Of a stretch of 27,796 nt of DNA, positions 1-10,491 are shown piece after piece. The notes under the pieces are model-generated. The model was not told the DNA's origin, did no database searches, and saw only the letters and a program-made list of their open reading frames with translations. The DNA is taken from positions 1 through 27,796 of the forward strand of contig JACKQL020000245.1 of the NCBI GenBank assembly GCA_018296165.2. The letters run 5' to 3'. The DNA is from Termitomyces sp. T153. Lineage: Eukaryota > Basidiomycota > Agaricomycetes > Agaricales > Lyophyllaceae. Position 1 is the stretch's first letter, and each line of letters begins with the position of its first letter. The position numbers and the translations under genes are program-made.

Positions 1-264
1 GGGTTAATTGACAGAACAAAGCGCTAGCCCTTCATGGCTTCTGATCATCCTAGCTTCTGATCATCTTAGCTATGGCTCCAAGCTGACCTAGCTCTCCCCC
101 ACTATGACATTCCTAAAAAAGAAAGGAGAACATGATCACATCTAGTCGTCCACATTTGTTATTGTAGGATACACTATTCATACAGTCGCGTTTTATACCC
201 TTCCATGAGCAAGTCCTCTCCAAAGATCTGCTCCAAGCCATGGTGCTGCCACATAGTTTCTGAC
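1..264. other. Unassigned AT-rich flank
   Basis: No gene, RNA or element end is recognised here. The only structure seen is a short imperfect duplication of a motif reading agcttctgatcatc near positions 37-66. It may be the upstream part of the MULE-like element that follows, but no terminal inverted repeat was identified. Confidence 0.4.
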
Positions 265-659
265 TCTACAAAATACAAGTTTTGTGATTCCTGTTGAGAA
301 ACTGACAGAAAAAATCAGCAAGCATTGCACGTGAAAAAAAGCAGCTCAAGCTAGTGAAGTTAGCAGGACGAAACAAAGGAGAAAAGTGGATTCTGACATA
401 GAAGATGACAGTGATGATGCTGATGATGATGTAGGTGTCATACATATTGAAAGCAGACACTTTAACTTTGTGAAAACAGCTCATTGAGGTTTTTACCAAT
501 GCCAAAGCTTTTTCAACAGTTTGCAATCAGACCAAGGCACACAACGACGTTGTAATTTAGAGAAGGTTATGAAATCATGCATGATCCAGACATCACAAAA
601 AAAGAACACATCAGGATGGTTGCACACAAGATATGGCAGATGACAGGCTACTGATTCAT

Positions 660-708
660 GTGAGTAAAAATTATCATGATTCGATGTAAAAGCTTACCCT
701 GTCAACAG
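660..708 (+). other. Candidate intron of the MULE-like pseudogene
   Basis: The stretch begins GTGAGT and ends AACAG, is 49 bp long and has a CTTAC branch-like motif about 15 bp before its 3' end. Size and signals match basidiomycete introns. The reading frame around it is decayed, so the join cannot be proved from one copy. Confidence 0.45.
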
Positions 709-1287
709 AGTATGGGACAATAAATCCTTGAAAAATGGCCACCACACAAGATTTTAGTGCAGCCAAGATGACACTTGCAAAAAGAAACCAAAACCATCAA
801 AGAACCCCGATGCGTGTCAGCATGATTATGTTGGGATGAAAAGATATCTATGCTGAAGGTGTCTCATCATTTCATGGTACCAATGACCATGGGGGCTACA
901 TTTGTCAGTGTGTCTTGAATGCCACATCAAACACATGCACTACGTTGATGTAGGAATGCCACCAGAGGCCATGGAGATAATATGGGAGCATTTGGAATGG
1001 CTAACTCTAGTTGCAATGGTTGCAGAAATTTAGGCATCATTCCCTGGAGTTATGGCAAACACCAGATACATACATACCGCATGGGGGGGAGCTTAGTCAG
1101 GTCTTCTGGCATCAAGATGATCTGCAATGATCATCAGCAAGAAAACTATTGAATGAGTTACCTGACAAAGTTGAGGTATTTGAGATGAAGGACTTACCTG
1201 AGAGTGTTGAAATTCTAGCATGGTGTATGAAAAAGAATGTGGCTCCCTTGAAAGGACAAATAGTGGAAATAAGCCTAGATGCAACAT

Positions 1288-1342
1288 GTGAGTAATGACA
1301 CAGCCCTTTTATTACATCAAAATTGAATACAGCCTACTCTAG
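1288..1342 (+). other. Candidate intron of the MULE-like pseudogene
   Basis: A 55-bp GTGAGT...CTAG stretch. Removing it creates a tyrosine codon across the junction and joins two halves of a conserved transposase segment (LDAT then YNNN...KHLKL), which supports real splicing in the ancestral gene. Confidence 0.55.
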
Positions 1343-2336
1343 ATAACAACAATTTGAAGCATCTTAAGCTCTAGAGTATCATAGCAGAGTACAACAATGC
1401 AGGCTTTCCATTAACTTACTGCCTCCTATTGACTGCAACATCTATTGATCAGGGTAAACAAACAAAAGTACTGACAGCTTGGGCAACATGTGTTTGCAAT
1501 CACCTTGGTGTCAAACCTTCCTTTGCTCATGTTTTTGAAGACATGGCAGAGATCAATACATTGGAACACATATGGAAGGGCTAAAATCAGCTTTTGTTGG
1601 TGGCATCTATGGAGGGTGGGTGCAAACATGGCTAGCAAAAGAGAAGCTGTTGATGACACCCTATGATCTAAAGTGCACCACATTGGAATTCTCATGTATT
1701 GATCCAACTTTTGTCCTACAATCAAAACCAGATCTAGAAGAGTATGAGGAAGGCATACCTGATAGCAAGAGTGTCGCTATCTATTTGGCACCATTGCTGA
1801 TACAACCTACTGAAAACCTCCTCATAAAGCTTTTCCTACATCCCACACAATCTGTTCCTGAGACTGAGTCTCTTTGTGCATGCACTGTGCCAGTTGTGGA
1901 CCTGAAAAGAAGTAATATAAGTGCTGGGCAACTTGTGATATGTCTGTCACTGACCCAAGTCACAGCTAATGACACATGTACAGCTGTCAATGATGATAGT
2001 GATGCAGATGACGAGGTTGGCTCAAACAAGTGATGTATCTTCTGTCTGACAATAGACTATGAAGTCATCATTAAGATGATGGAAAAAAACTACTGTGCTC
2101 ACCCATTGATCCCCACTTATGGCCATGCAAGCCCTAGAGGTATCAGAAAGTGGGCAGTTCAACAAATGTATAATCTTTGTGTTGAGCACAACCTGCCCAA
2201 AGTGTGGGCTTACCTTTGGAGTAGGCACATTCATTTTATAGTGTTGAAATTCCAATTCTGAAGACAACAATGATATTAGAAAGCCAGTCAGTCCCAAATC
2301 ATAATGTTGATCAAATGTATACTCACCAGTGGGCAG

Positions 2337-3413
2337 TGTCAGGTTCTGCTGACTATGGGAGCTCAGCTTAACTGGGCAAGTCCTTACTATGCAGACATGA
2401 CATCCTGCACTTATGACCTAGCATTCTAGGGAGGTCTGGACTTCAGACACTTGTGAGGATAAGCTAAGAGAAGTGGTCCAAACAAGTCTGGGGTGGTCTG
2501 GGAAAGTCTAAGACAAGGTACAATGAGGGTTGGGCTTGGGGGTGCATCAGGCACAAGCCCAGAGACAAGTATTGAGGCTGTGGGGGAAGCAGAGGTCACA
2601 TGAGTGATGGGAGTGGGACTGGAGATTGATGGGGGATCAATTAGTGTTAATGGATTCTGGGGCCAAGCATAGGACAAGGTCCAGAGTTAATTATGAATGT
2701 ATGAGGTCATAAATGTATGAACAGAGATATGCACAGAGTTTGTAATGGAGTTAGAGATGAAAGAAATTCAGGCAACAATAAAGGAAACTGAGCAGGCAAG
2801 ACAAGATGCAGGCAAGACAAGAATGAAGTAGATTGAACAAGATGCAAGACTAGAGACAGAAGATAGAGATGAAGCTGGGAAATGTAATAAACACAAATAT
2901 AATGGAAGATTATTAGCAATATCAAGACTACTGTAGCAGATATTACTCTATGGCTTATATACTGACTACTGGAGCTCCTCTGGGGATAGCAAGTCTGGCA
3001 GCAGGGCTCACTGGAGCCATGCAGGATCAATGGGTGCTGGTTCTGATCAGTTGGCAGACCACAGTGATATACTGATGGGAACTGAGGGAACTGATGGGAG
3101 CACAGGCCACACTGGAGTTGATGGGATGTTCCAGAGTGGTTGGGTAGGCTGTGGTGATACATTGGTGGTGGTCCATAGTGTGTGCCAGAGTTCCTGGGAA
3201 GTGTTGGAGATAGCTGAAAGCTTGAAAGAGAATGGGAACATGATGGGGTTTGCTAGGGGGCTGTTGGAGTTTGCTAGGGAAGCATTGGAGTTAGCTGGGG
3301 TGGGTGCCATGGGTGAACAAAGGTTGGGGTGAGTCAAGGGGGTGTTGGTGGGGACTCTGGGAGAGTGGGGTTGCTTGGGAAGAGGTCTGGAGGTCTGAGA
3401 GTGAATTGTGACA
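2337..3413 (-). mobile_element. Solo gypsy LTR (CpG-erased copy) with TSD GGCAG
   Basis: Starts TGTCAGG and ends TTGTGACA as read on the plus strand, the same ends as the LTRs of the full element at 10492-21504, so its transcription sense is minus. The 5-bp target duplication GGCAG is perfect (2332-2336 and 3414-3418). It interrupts the MULE-like pseudogene; the transposase reading resumes directly after it. A reverse TATATAAG lies at 2954-2961, and the conserved element reading aatatcaagact lies at 2918-2929, 32 bases further along on the minus strand. I find no CpG dinucleotide inside, which marks it as an old copy. Confidence 0.93.
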
Positions 3414-4212
3414 GGCAGTGCATCAAACATGACTTCCTGCATCACTTTCACATGCCCTGTTGCAAACTCCTGGCATGGATCCTTGTTACCAGACTTGCCC
3501 CTTCATATTAATAAAAGCTAGATCATCTGCTGATAGATATTGGCCACTTCCATGAGCTACTATCATGGCAAAAAGGCTTCAAGCAAATCTGGCAAAGACT
3601 TGAAAAGAAGTCAATAACTGAGCCAATGGATGAAGGTTACAAACCTGATACCAAAAAGTGGGTGTATGCTGTTCTTTCTTTGCTATCAGCCACTTCCTTC
3701 TGTCTAAGAACCTTGTACAAGTTGTCCACCCAGTCCCTACAGTCTTATTACTTGATGTCAAGTGGTAGTGTATAGCACCATTTTGGAAACATCAAAGTTT
3801 GAAGCCCATTTTTGAGAAGGATGGTGGATCATGACTGAGTAAGAATAGTGAGGATCAAGTTGATGACAACAAACATATTGAGCAAGATGATAGTGATGGT
3901 GGAGATTCCAAGGGGGATGATGATGAATATGAGGGGAAAATTATAGACACATGCCTAGAGAAAGATGACAACAGACTTATCTTTGAAGAAACAATGGAGG
4001 AGAATGTTCAAACTATCCTTGACTTCACAAAAGGACTTGAATACCAGATCCAATTCCATGAGCACAGGATGCTCCAAGCATTGGAGCATGACAAATCATC
4101 ATTTCTGCATCCTGCACATGCATGCCTTGTCAAGGAGAAGCAGATGCAGCCAATGAGAGGAAAAACCTTACCCACATGGGAGAAGTCAACACTTGATGCA
4201 ATGTACTATTGA
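3414..4212 (+). pseudogene. MULE-like DNA transposase, 3' part with SWIM-like remnant
   Basis: Continuation of the transposase relic after the inserted LTR. A readable frame gives KHDFLHHFHMPCCKLLAWIL and VTRLAPSY, then KLDHLLIDIGHFHELLSWQK and a basic stretch up to about 3660. The next segment (about 3657-3745, with frameshifts) fits an eroded SWIM zinc finger: the expected CxC...CxH positions now read as tyrosine, cysteine, serine and asparagine before LVQVVHPVP. An acidic spacer follows. The C-terminal frame 3994-4212 (TILDFTKGLEYQIQFHEHRM, then TWEKSTLDAMYY) ends at a TGA and looks like the natural C-terminus. SWIM fingers accompany MULE transposases, which supports the family call. Confidence 0.55.
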
Positions 4213-4351
4213 TCTATACTCAGTGCTTCAGACAAGACATCATGAATATTGAAGGCATACTGACTGGACTGAAGAATGAGTTCATATGGAGGAAGAAACA
4301 GTGAGTAGGTGATGTTGAATGAATTTAAGTTGAATAGATGGTGATTATTTA
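4213..4351. other. 3' flank of the MULE-like gene
   Basis: AT-rich, no gene. It is interrupted at 4352 by the next solo LTR and resumes at 5378. No terminal inverted repeat for the transposon was recognised. Confidence 0.4.
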
Positions 4352-5377
4352 TAGCACAACCCATCCCTGGACCTCCAGACCTGCCTCTGAGCAACCCCCA
4401 CTACCCCAGAGTACTTGCCAATGCCCCCTTAACCCACCCCAACCTTTGTTTACCCCCAGCATCTGCTCCAGCAAACTCCAATGCTTTCTTGGCCAACTCC
4501 AACACTTCCTTAGACATCTCCAACACTTCCCCTGCCCATCCAGACCCCACCTGTGGGCCCTGTCACTCCCCTGACCCCCACTGAGCTCCTGGGTATCCCC
4601 ACCACTTCTCCTGAACCCTGGGACACATCATAGACCCACACTAGTGTGTCATTATGGCCTGCCTGATCAGACCTGATACCCATCCAACCCACATGGCCCC
4701 AATGAGCCCTAGGGTCAGACCTATGATTCCTGGAGTAGGCCCAGTAGTCAGTATTTAAGTCATACAGTAATATATGCTATGATAGTCTTGATATTACTTA
4801 TGATTGTGTCCTGTTACATCTTGTTTCCCAGTTTTGTCTCTAATCTCTGTCTTGTATTTTGTTATTGTCTCATATTGTTCCCAATTCTATTTCACTTCTC
4901 ATCTCTATCTTGTCTCAACTCCATCTTGTCTCATTTGCCTCAGTTTCCTTTCATGTGTGCCTGATTCCATTCAACTTATCTCTGTTCCAATCTCCATTCA
5001 TATTTTCCATGACTCTATCTAACTCCAGACCTTAATCTACACTTGTCCCCAGGACCCATCAATCCCATCTGATTGCCCATCAAATCCTGGCCTCACTCCT
5101 GCTACTTGCATGATGCTCAGTTGCCCTGCCTTCTAAGTATTCAATATTCAACACTGGACTTGTGCCTGACAAGCCCCCATGCTCACCCTTAGTCTTAGAC
5201 TTCCTGGAACCTCACCAGACCTTCTCAGACTTACTCAGACCACTTTCCCAGCTTGTTCTTGTAAGTATTTAATGTCCAGAGTTCCCTGGAGCATGAGTTA
5301 GAAGTGCAGGACATCATGTCCACCTAATAAGGACTTGCCCAGTCAAGCTGAGCCCCCATGGTCAGTGAAACCTGTCA
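4352..5377 (+). mobile_element. Solo gypsy LTR, opposite orientation, TSD ATTTA
   Basis: Sense is on the plus strand, opposite to every other gypsy LTR here. The ends are eroded (TAGCACAACC for TGTCACGACC; CCTGTCA for CCTGACA), but the 5-bp duplication ATTTA is perfect (4347-4351 and 5378-5382). A TATTTAAG box at 4753-4760 is followed by AGTCTTGATATT from 4785, again 32 bases after the first base of the box. I see no CpG inside, so it is an old insertion. Confidence 0.9.
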
Positions 5378-5406
5378 ATTTATCTATATGATATAATTTT
5401 TGCAAG

Positions 5407-6591
5407 TGTCAGGTTCCGCTGACCTCGGGGGCTCAGCTGCACTGGGCGAGTCCTTACTAGGCGGGCGTAATCCCCTTGCACTGGCAACCAAACACTTGAA
5501 AGCGTTCTGGGCACTGATGGCTTGTGCGGATAGTCGGTGGGATGTGATCCGGACAGGCCTGGGGAGGTCTGGAGAAGTCGGATTGTGAGGAAATGGGACA
5601 GGCTTGGTGGGGTTCAGGCAGAAGACCGTATGGGAGATTCGCGGACGTGAAGGAGTAGGCGGCTATGCGATCAATGGGAGCGGAGCCGGGGTTTGATGGG
5701 AGATCAATTGGGGTTGATGGAGTCTGGAACCGAGCAAAGAGCGAGGTTTGGACCTGGTGAAAGAGTGTTGGGGTTTGTAATCGTAATTGCAGAGTTCATG
5801 AGGTCGTTAAGGTTGAGGAGACTTGGGCACAATGGCCAGACAGAGTCACCGAGACAGCGTCGGACGAAATGAAATGGAGTTGATATGGAATAAGAGTAGA
5901 TTCAAGTGAAGATACGAAACAATAATGAGAATAATAGCAAAATGGAGACAAGACAAGACCAGGAGACTGAGATAAGACCGGGAGACTGAGATGAGACCAG
6001 GAGACTGAGATAAGGCCAGGAGACTGAGATTAAGGAAAACAAATCATGAAACACAAAACACAAAACACAAGAAGGAAACAATCAGACCATAGGTAATGTT
6101 AAGCAATATCAAGACTAGAGTACGAAGAGCTACTTGACATCTTATATACTGACTACCAGAGAACTTTGGAGTACATCGGCTGTGGCGGCGGGGCTTGGCA
6201 GAGCTCGACGGAGTGGGCGGGTGTCGGTTGCAATCAAGGGTCGGGCCATGCTGATACGTTGATGGGATCATTTGGGAACGCGGGTCGCCCCAAGGTTGTT
6301 GTGATACTCTGGAATGGGTCAGAGGAACCAGGGTGTTGAGTTGGTGATGGGTGGCAGAGATTGGGAACAGCGGGGGTGGTTCTCGGGGTTCGGGAGATCC
6401 AGGGTAAGTGTCAGTGGCTGTGGGGAAGGCGTCGAAGTTGGCCAGGGGGCCATTGGAGTAAGCCAGGGAGGCATCGGAGTTAGCCAAGATAGGCGCAGGG
6501 CATGAGTGGAAGTTTGGCGGAGCGTTGGGGGTTTTGGGGAATCGGGAGGTTGCTGGACGATGTGCAGGGGTCCAGGGGATGGGTTGTGACA
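5407..6591 (-). mobile_element. Solo gypsy LTR (CpG-rich copy), TSD GCAAG
   Basis: Starts TGTCAGGTTCCGCTGAC and ends GGTTGTGACA on the plus strand; transcription sense is minus. Perfect target duplication GCAAG (5402-5406 and 6592-6596). Reverse TATATAAG lies at 6141-6148 and aatatcaagact at 6105-6116. It is 1185 bp, longer than the LTRs of the full element (about 1000 bp), partly through a 19-bp tandem repeat. It keeps many CpGs, so it inserted later than its neighbours. It closely resembles the LTR at 22968-24184 and belongs to the same subfamily. Confidence 0.94.
5958..6034. repeat. 19-bp tandem repeat in LTR leader, 4 units
   Basis: Four consecutive units of about 19 bp with consensus accaggagactgagataag (5958-5976, 5977-5995, 5996-6014, 6015-6034). 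They lie downstream of the predicted transcription start on the minus strand, so they would be in the R/U5 leader. The sister LTR at 22968-24184 has three units. Confidence 0.8.
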
Positions 6592-6913
6592 GCAAGGTCA
6601 TGGGATGCCTGTAGTGGAGGGAGAGCAAGGGCACTTATGGCTCCATACCTCTTTCCACAGTCAGACAAGTCCATGCTTATCACAGTTATAGAGTGATTTT
6701 ATGGAAAGTTTAGAATTTCTAAACTTCCTGATTCAAAAACTCAAATAATCTTGGTATCAGCATCAAACTATGATGGTGGACAATGACTTCACAGCCTATA
6801 GAGTCAATTTGATGCATCATTTGATTGCAATTAGTATGAGAGGGTGATGCATTTTTTCTACTAATTAGCATTACAATAAAGGATACATTATATATAATGC
6901 ATTACAAAATTCA

Positions 6914-6985
6914 TACCAGCCCAGGGATTGAACATGTGCCCCCAGACACAAAAATATATCATTGAAGAGTAATCACTGAGCTACA
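6914..6985 (-). repeat. tRNA-like sequence (possible SINE head)
   Basis: On the minus strand an A-box-like TAGCTCAGTGA (6983-6973) is followed 50 bases later by GTTCAATCC (6933-6925), which fits the B-box consensus GWTCRANNC. A second, weaker copy of the A-box motif lies just upstream. The D-stem partner and a clean T-stem are missing, so this is not a working tRNA gene. It is more likely a tRNA pseudogene or the head of a tRNA-derived SINE. No clear tail or target duplication was found. Confidence 0.4.
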
Positions 6986-7404
6986 TCACTGAACTACATA
7001 GCTTTACAAAGAACAGAAAGATCTCCTTGACAAATATCTCTGGCTTTCTGGGGTATCCCTACTGTCAGTGACTCCAGATATGAAATGAGATTTCAGATGG
7101 CTTCAGCTTCCATCAATATCTTATACATCCCTTATAAAATGTAAACCTTATGTCTCTAGTAAGTATGCCAGCTTTTGGATTTTTTCTTGTTTGAGGAAAG
7201 ATGCCATAGACATTCCAATGGAAGAGTCATTGTCAACATGAAATGAGATGTAACAGGTCTGTGAACCTGTTAAACTTTAGGACTGTTTGCAAAGAGTCCA
7301 GGATAGATGCTGAGGTGAGTTTAAAGAGTTGTCATGCCAATTTGTTCCTCTGGTCATTCAAAGCTTGTGTCTCCCTCTTATATGCATTATATATTGTATT
7401 AGAT

Positions 7405-7516
7405 ATAGTAGTGGCTAGAGTGCCACACACACTTCACTGATTTCACCCTCATATGATAGATCATTCATTTTCACTCCCTAGATTCCATGTTCTCCTTGTT
7501 CTGATTCTATAGACTC
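7405..7516. repeat. 112-bp direct repeat, copy 1
   Basis: Begins atagtagtggctagagtg and ends tagactc; matches 7895-8006 over the same 112-bp length with scattered substitutions and no net length change. A partial third echo of the end motif (ttctgattccacaaactcc) lies near 7559. It may be part of an LTR or another dispersed repeat. Confidence 0.7.
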
Positions 7517-7894
7517 CAGGTATGTACAACATATTACTTACATCCTAATATATAATTATTCTGATTCCACAAACTCCAGTTTGAGCATCCTGAGCCACTT
7601 CTATCCCTTTTGTTGGGTTCCAACTTCTCTTGTGCACAAGTAGCTGCAACAAGTTATGGGCCCTGGCCTCACAGATTCATACACCAAAGATTAACCTTGT
7701 TCAATGCTCCATTATCACACATTGCAGCCTCACAAGGTACACTAGAATCTCTTGAACTTACTCCCATCACTATCTTTACATTCCTGTCACTCTCAGCATC
7801 ACCACCCATGATGGACAACATCATCTAGATTCTTAATTGCTAATGCAGAAGCTTGGCATTGTCAAGTATACTGAATAAAAATCCATGTATATGT

Positions 7895-8006
7895 ATAGTA
7901 GTGGCTAGAGTGCCACACACAATTTACTGTTCTCACTCTCATGTGATAGGTAGTTCATTTTCACTCCCTGAATTCTGTGGTATCCTTATTCTGATTCTAC
8001 AGACTC
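7895..8006. repeat. 112-bp direct repeat, copy 2
   Basis: Second copy of the repeat at 7405-7516. Its last base abuts the TGTAAG end of the short LTR element, so that element inserted at or next to the repeat edge. Confidence 0.7.
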
Positions 8007-8569
8007 TGTAAGGGGACCAGTCTCTGGACCAGCCCACCCTTGCCTAGCTTAGTCTATAGAGATTAGCACCTCTATCAAGCCAATCTCTGGACTGCCTGGC
8101 CCCTTCTTACTCCCTCTCATCTTAGCTCCCATGCCTAATGGGTATATTGTACCTGGCACATGGTATATTGTTGTCAATCATTGATTTTTCTACTATCAGA
8201 CCCAATCAGTCAATCTTTTGTAGTCATCAGCCTCCACTTTATCATATAGGCTGTAGTCAGCAGTCTCCAACTTAGTCATAGGTACTTAGTCATCTAGTAG
8301 CTTGTAGTATATAGGCAGACCTGGGAATAGGATATTCCTAGTCTGGACAATAGCATTGCTTCTGGGTTTATTCACTAGCATAACTGTAAGCTTGGCTAGT
8401 GCAGCACCTTGCCTTCTACTTTGCCCTCTGCCTTTGCCTCTCATTGGTTGCCTTGCCCCTTACCTGCCAAACCTCTGGCTGGCCTGCTTGTTGCTTGCTT
8501 CTTGACTGGATGGTCAGGACATTAGTGGTGGGCTTGGCTTGAACTATTCATGGCTGATGTTTCCTTACA
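8007..8569 (+). repeat. Left LTR of the short element
   Basis: 563 bp, bounded by the 6-bp inverted ends TGTAAG and CTTACA. A TATA-like gtatatagg lies near 8307. The sequence after it (agt then TGGCTGGAACTC) begins with TGG in the usual primer-site position, but no tRNA could be assigned. Confidence 0.6.
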
Positions 8570-9176
8570 AGTTGGCTGGAACTCTATGCAGCACCCCTCC
8601 CTAGCCTGCTGCACTACTCCTACCTCCTACTCACCCTTGTCAGGCATAACCCTACTCTACTGCCCTTGACATGCCACTCTATGTGTTCCATTCCCCATAC
8701 TTTAGGCAAGTAGTGTTGCCCCTTGCCTGCCTCTTGCTTGCTGCTGCTTTAATGCTGGCCTGCTTGCCACTTGCTCATCTTTCACTGACACTTGTTAGTC
8801 CCTGGGCCATGTTGACCTTTCTCTAGTGCCAGACAACCACTTGCACACCTGGCCTCTGACCCTCCACACACACCTACCTTTTGTCAACTCTGCTACTTGC
8901 CTATGGCTTGCCCCTTGTCTGCTCCTGGCCTGCTGCTGCTTTTATGCTGGCCTGCTAGTTGCTCACTTAGTGCTCACTGTGGCCTGCTGTCAATCAAACC
9001 CCCTACCACCACCACCTCTATACTATATGTATGGTGCTCTACAACTACAATCAGGCTTAAACCACCATGCTCCTTACCCTCAGGCCCTGACTGCTCCTTC
9101 ATTGCACCCTTGAGCAATGTCCTCTACCCACCCAAAGCTGTGTCCATTAGGTCAATAGACCTTGAAGGGGGAGTGA

Positions 9177-9244
9177 TGTAAGAGGACTGATCTTGAGACC
9201 ATCCTACCCTTGCCTAGCTTAGTCTATGAAGATTGGCACCTTTA
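9177..9244 (+). repeat. Right LTR of the short element, 5' fragment
   Basis: Starts TGTAAGAGGAC right after the purine tract and parallels the first 70 bases of the left LTR (shared cctagcttagtctat). It is cut off by the solo gypsy LTR at 9245 and resumes at 10315. Confidence 0.65.
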
Positions 9245-10314
9245 TATCAAGTTCTGCTGACCATGAGGGCTCAGCTTAACTGGGCAAGTCCTTACTAGGC
9301 TTATAACCTAGCACTCCAGGGAGGTCTGGACTTCAGATACTTGTGAGAATGAGCTAAAGAAAGTGGTTCAAGCAAGTTCAGGGTGGTCAATGGGAGTCTA
9401 AAACAAGGTACAAAGAAGGGTTGGGTTTTGGAAAGACTCAGGTACAAGTCCAGAGGGGAATACAGAGAGTGTGGGGCAAGCAGAGGCCACATGAGTGATG
9501 GGAGTGGGGCCAGAGATTGATGGGGGATCAATTAATATTGATGGGCTCCAGAGTTGATTGTAGAACAAGTCCAGAGTTAGTTATGAACATTTAAGAGTTG
9601 TAAATGTGTGCATGGAGTTTGTAATGACATTAGAGTTGAAAGGAACTTGGGCAACAATAGAGGTACTGAGGCAGACAAGATGAGATAGAGTCAAGACAAG
9701 AATGAATAGATTGAGACAAGGATACAAGACAGTAACAAGACAATATACAGAAATAGAGATGAGACAAGAATAGGAAATGTAACAGAATACAAATATAACA
9801 GAAGATTATCAGCAATATCAAGACTAGTGTAATGGATGCTACTCTACAACTTATATACTAACTACTGGACCTCCTCCAGGGATTGAGGGTACAATGGCAG
9901 GGCTTGTTGGAGCTGTGCAGGGTTGACAGGTGTTGGTTCTGATTAGATGGTGGTCTGCAGTGATATTCTGATGGGAACTGATGGAAGCATGGTCTGCCCT
10001 GTAGTTGTTGGGGAGTTCTGGAGCAGTTGAATAGGTCAAAAGGACAATTCAGTGATGTATGCCAGGATCAGGAATAATGTGGGAGAGGTCCAGGGGCTTA
10101 GGAGGAGAAGGGGGAAGTGATGGGGCCTGCAGGAAATGTGTCAGGGTCTGCCAGGAGGCCATTGGAGTTTGCTGGGGAAGTGTCAGAGTTAGCTGGAGCA
10201 GGTGCTGTGGGTGAACAAAGGTTGGAGTGAGTTGAGGGGGTGTTGGGGAGGGGGACTCTGAAGAGGTGGAGTGGCTTGGGAAGAGGTCTGGCAGTCTGGG
10301 AGCAGGTCATGACA
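9245..10314 (-). mobile_element. Solo gypsy LTR inside another LTR, TSD CTYTA
   Basis: Eroded ends (TATCAAG for TGTCAGG; CATGACA for CGTGACA) but clear body similarity to the other gypsy LTRs. The target duplication is cttta (9240-9244) and ctcta (10315-10319), one mismatch; the left LTR of the host element reads ctcta at the matching place, which fixes the ancestral target. Reverse TATATAAG lies at 9850-9857 and aatatcaagact at 9814-9825. I see no CpG inside. Confidence 0.88.
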
Positions 10315-10372
10315 CTCTATCTAGCTGACCTCCAGACTGCCTGGCCCCTTCTTGGTCCCTTGCATCTTGGCT
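10315..10372 (+). repeat. Right LTR of the short element, 3' fragment
   Basis: Parallels 8068-8130 of the left LTR (shared ggactgcctggccccttctt and catctt-gctcc). It stops where another TGTAAGGGGAC end begins. Confidence 0.6.
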
Positions 10373-10491
10373 CCTGTAAGGGGACAACCTCTTTGAGTAA
10401 CTCTGATGTGTAACTCTGACTCTATCCAGCCTTAGTCATAGGTATAGCATCATCCCTAGCATATCCGGTTGACTAGCCACCAAGCCCCTGT
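10373..10491 (+). repeat. Fragment of a second TGTAAG-type LTR
   Basis: Starts TGTAAGGGGACAACC like the LTR at 8007 but then diverges, sharing again cttagtcataggta with about 8266-8280. It is truncated by the full gypsy element at 10492, and its remainder is not found on the other side of that element. Confidence 0.5.

Larger units (their letters stand above)
265..2336 (+). pseudogene. MULE-like DNA transposase, 5' part (decayed)
   Basis: Relic of a cut-and-paste transposase resembling the MULE-type transposases of agaricomycetes. One frame from about 271 to 641 gives a lysine-rich stretch followed by an acidic stretch (SDIEDDSDDADDD). Two ordinary fungal introns can be placed: 660-708 and 1288-1342. 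Splicing the second joins LDA-T-Y-N before KHLKL and then AEYNNAGFPLTYCLL, which fits the region around the first catalytic aspartate. The segment that should carry the second aspartate reads HVFEDMAEI, so I infer that residue is lost. A CWWHL motif survives in a different frame near 1597. The open frame 1572-2033 and the stretch 2076-2261 (CAHPLIPTYGH, CVEHN, WAYLW) carry the downstream body. Stops and frameshifts are frequent and CpG is rare. The family call rests on remembered similarity; the pseudogene status is clear. The gene continues after the solo LTR at 3414. Confidence 0.6.
6592..8006. other. CpG-free relic DNA between elements
   Basis: AT-rich stretch with no recognised gene. It holds a tRNA-like promoter pair on the minus strand, a palindrome reading cattatatataatg near 6885-6898, and a 112-bp direct duplication. 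Short open frames such as 7243-7440 and 7610-7828 match no family I know. The absence of CpG suggests old, formerly methylated repeat DNA. Confidence 0.5.
8007..10372 (+). mobile_element. Short non-coding LTR element, right LTR interrupted
   Basis: Two similar LTRs, the left one TGTAAG...CTTACA, flank only about 607 bp. The left LTR is 8007-8569; the right LTR begins at 9177 directly after a purine tract (gaagggggagtga), is split at 9244/10315 by a solo gypsy LTR, and is recognisable only to about 10372. The interior is pyrimidine-rich with local duplications (compare 8735-8790 with 8928-8980) and has no reverse transcriptase or integrase. The purine tract followed by TGTAAG resembles copia-type 3' junctions. 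It is best viewed as a non-autonomous or internally deleted LTR element. Confidence 0.6.

Noticed and set aside
6914..6985. A functional tRNA gene
   Set aside because: D-stem pairing and a clean anticodon and T-stem are missing; only the promoter-like boxes remain.
7243..7828. Short plus-strand frames in the relic region (65 and 72 codons)
   Set aside because: No domain, no splice context and no similarity that I recognise; length is expected by chance in DNA that lacks CpG.
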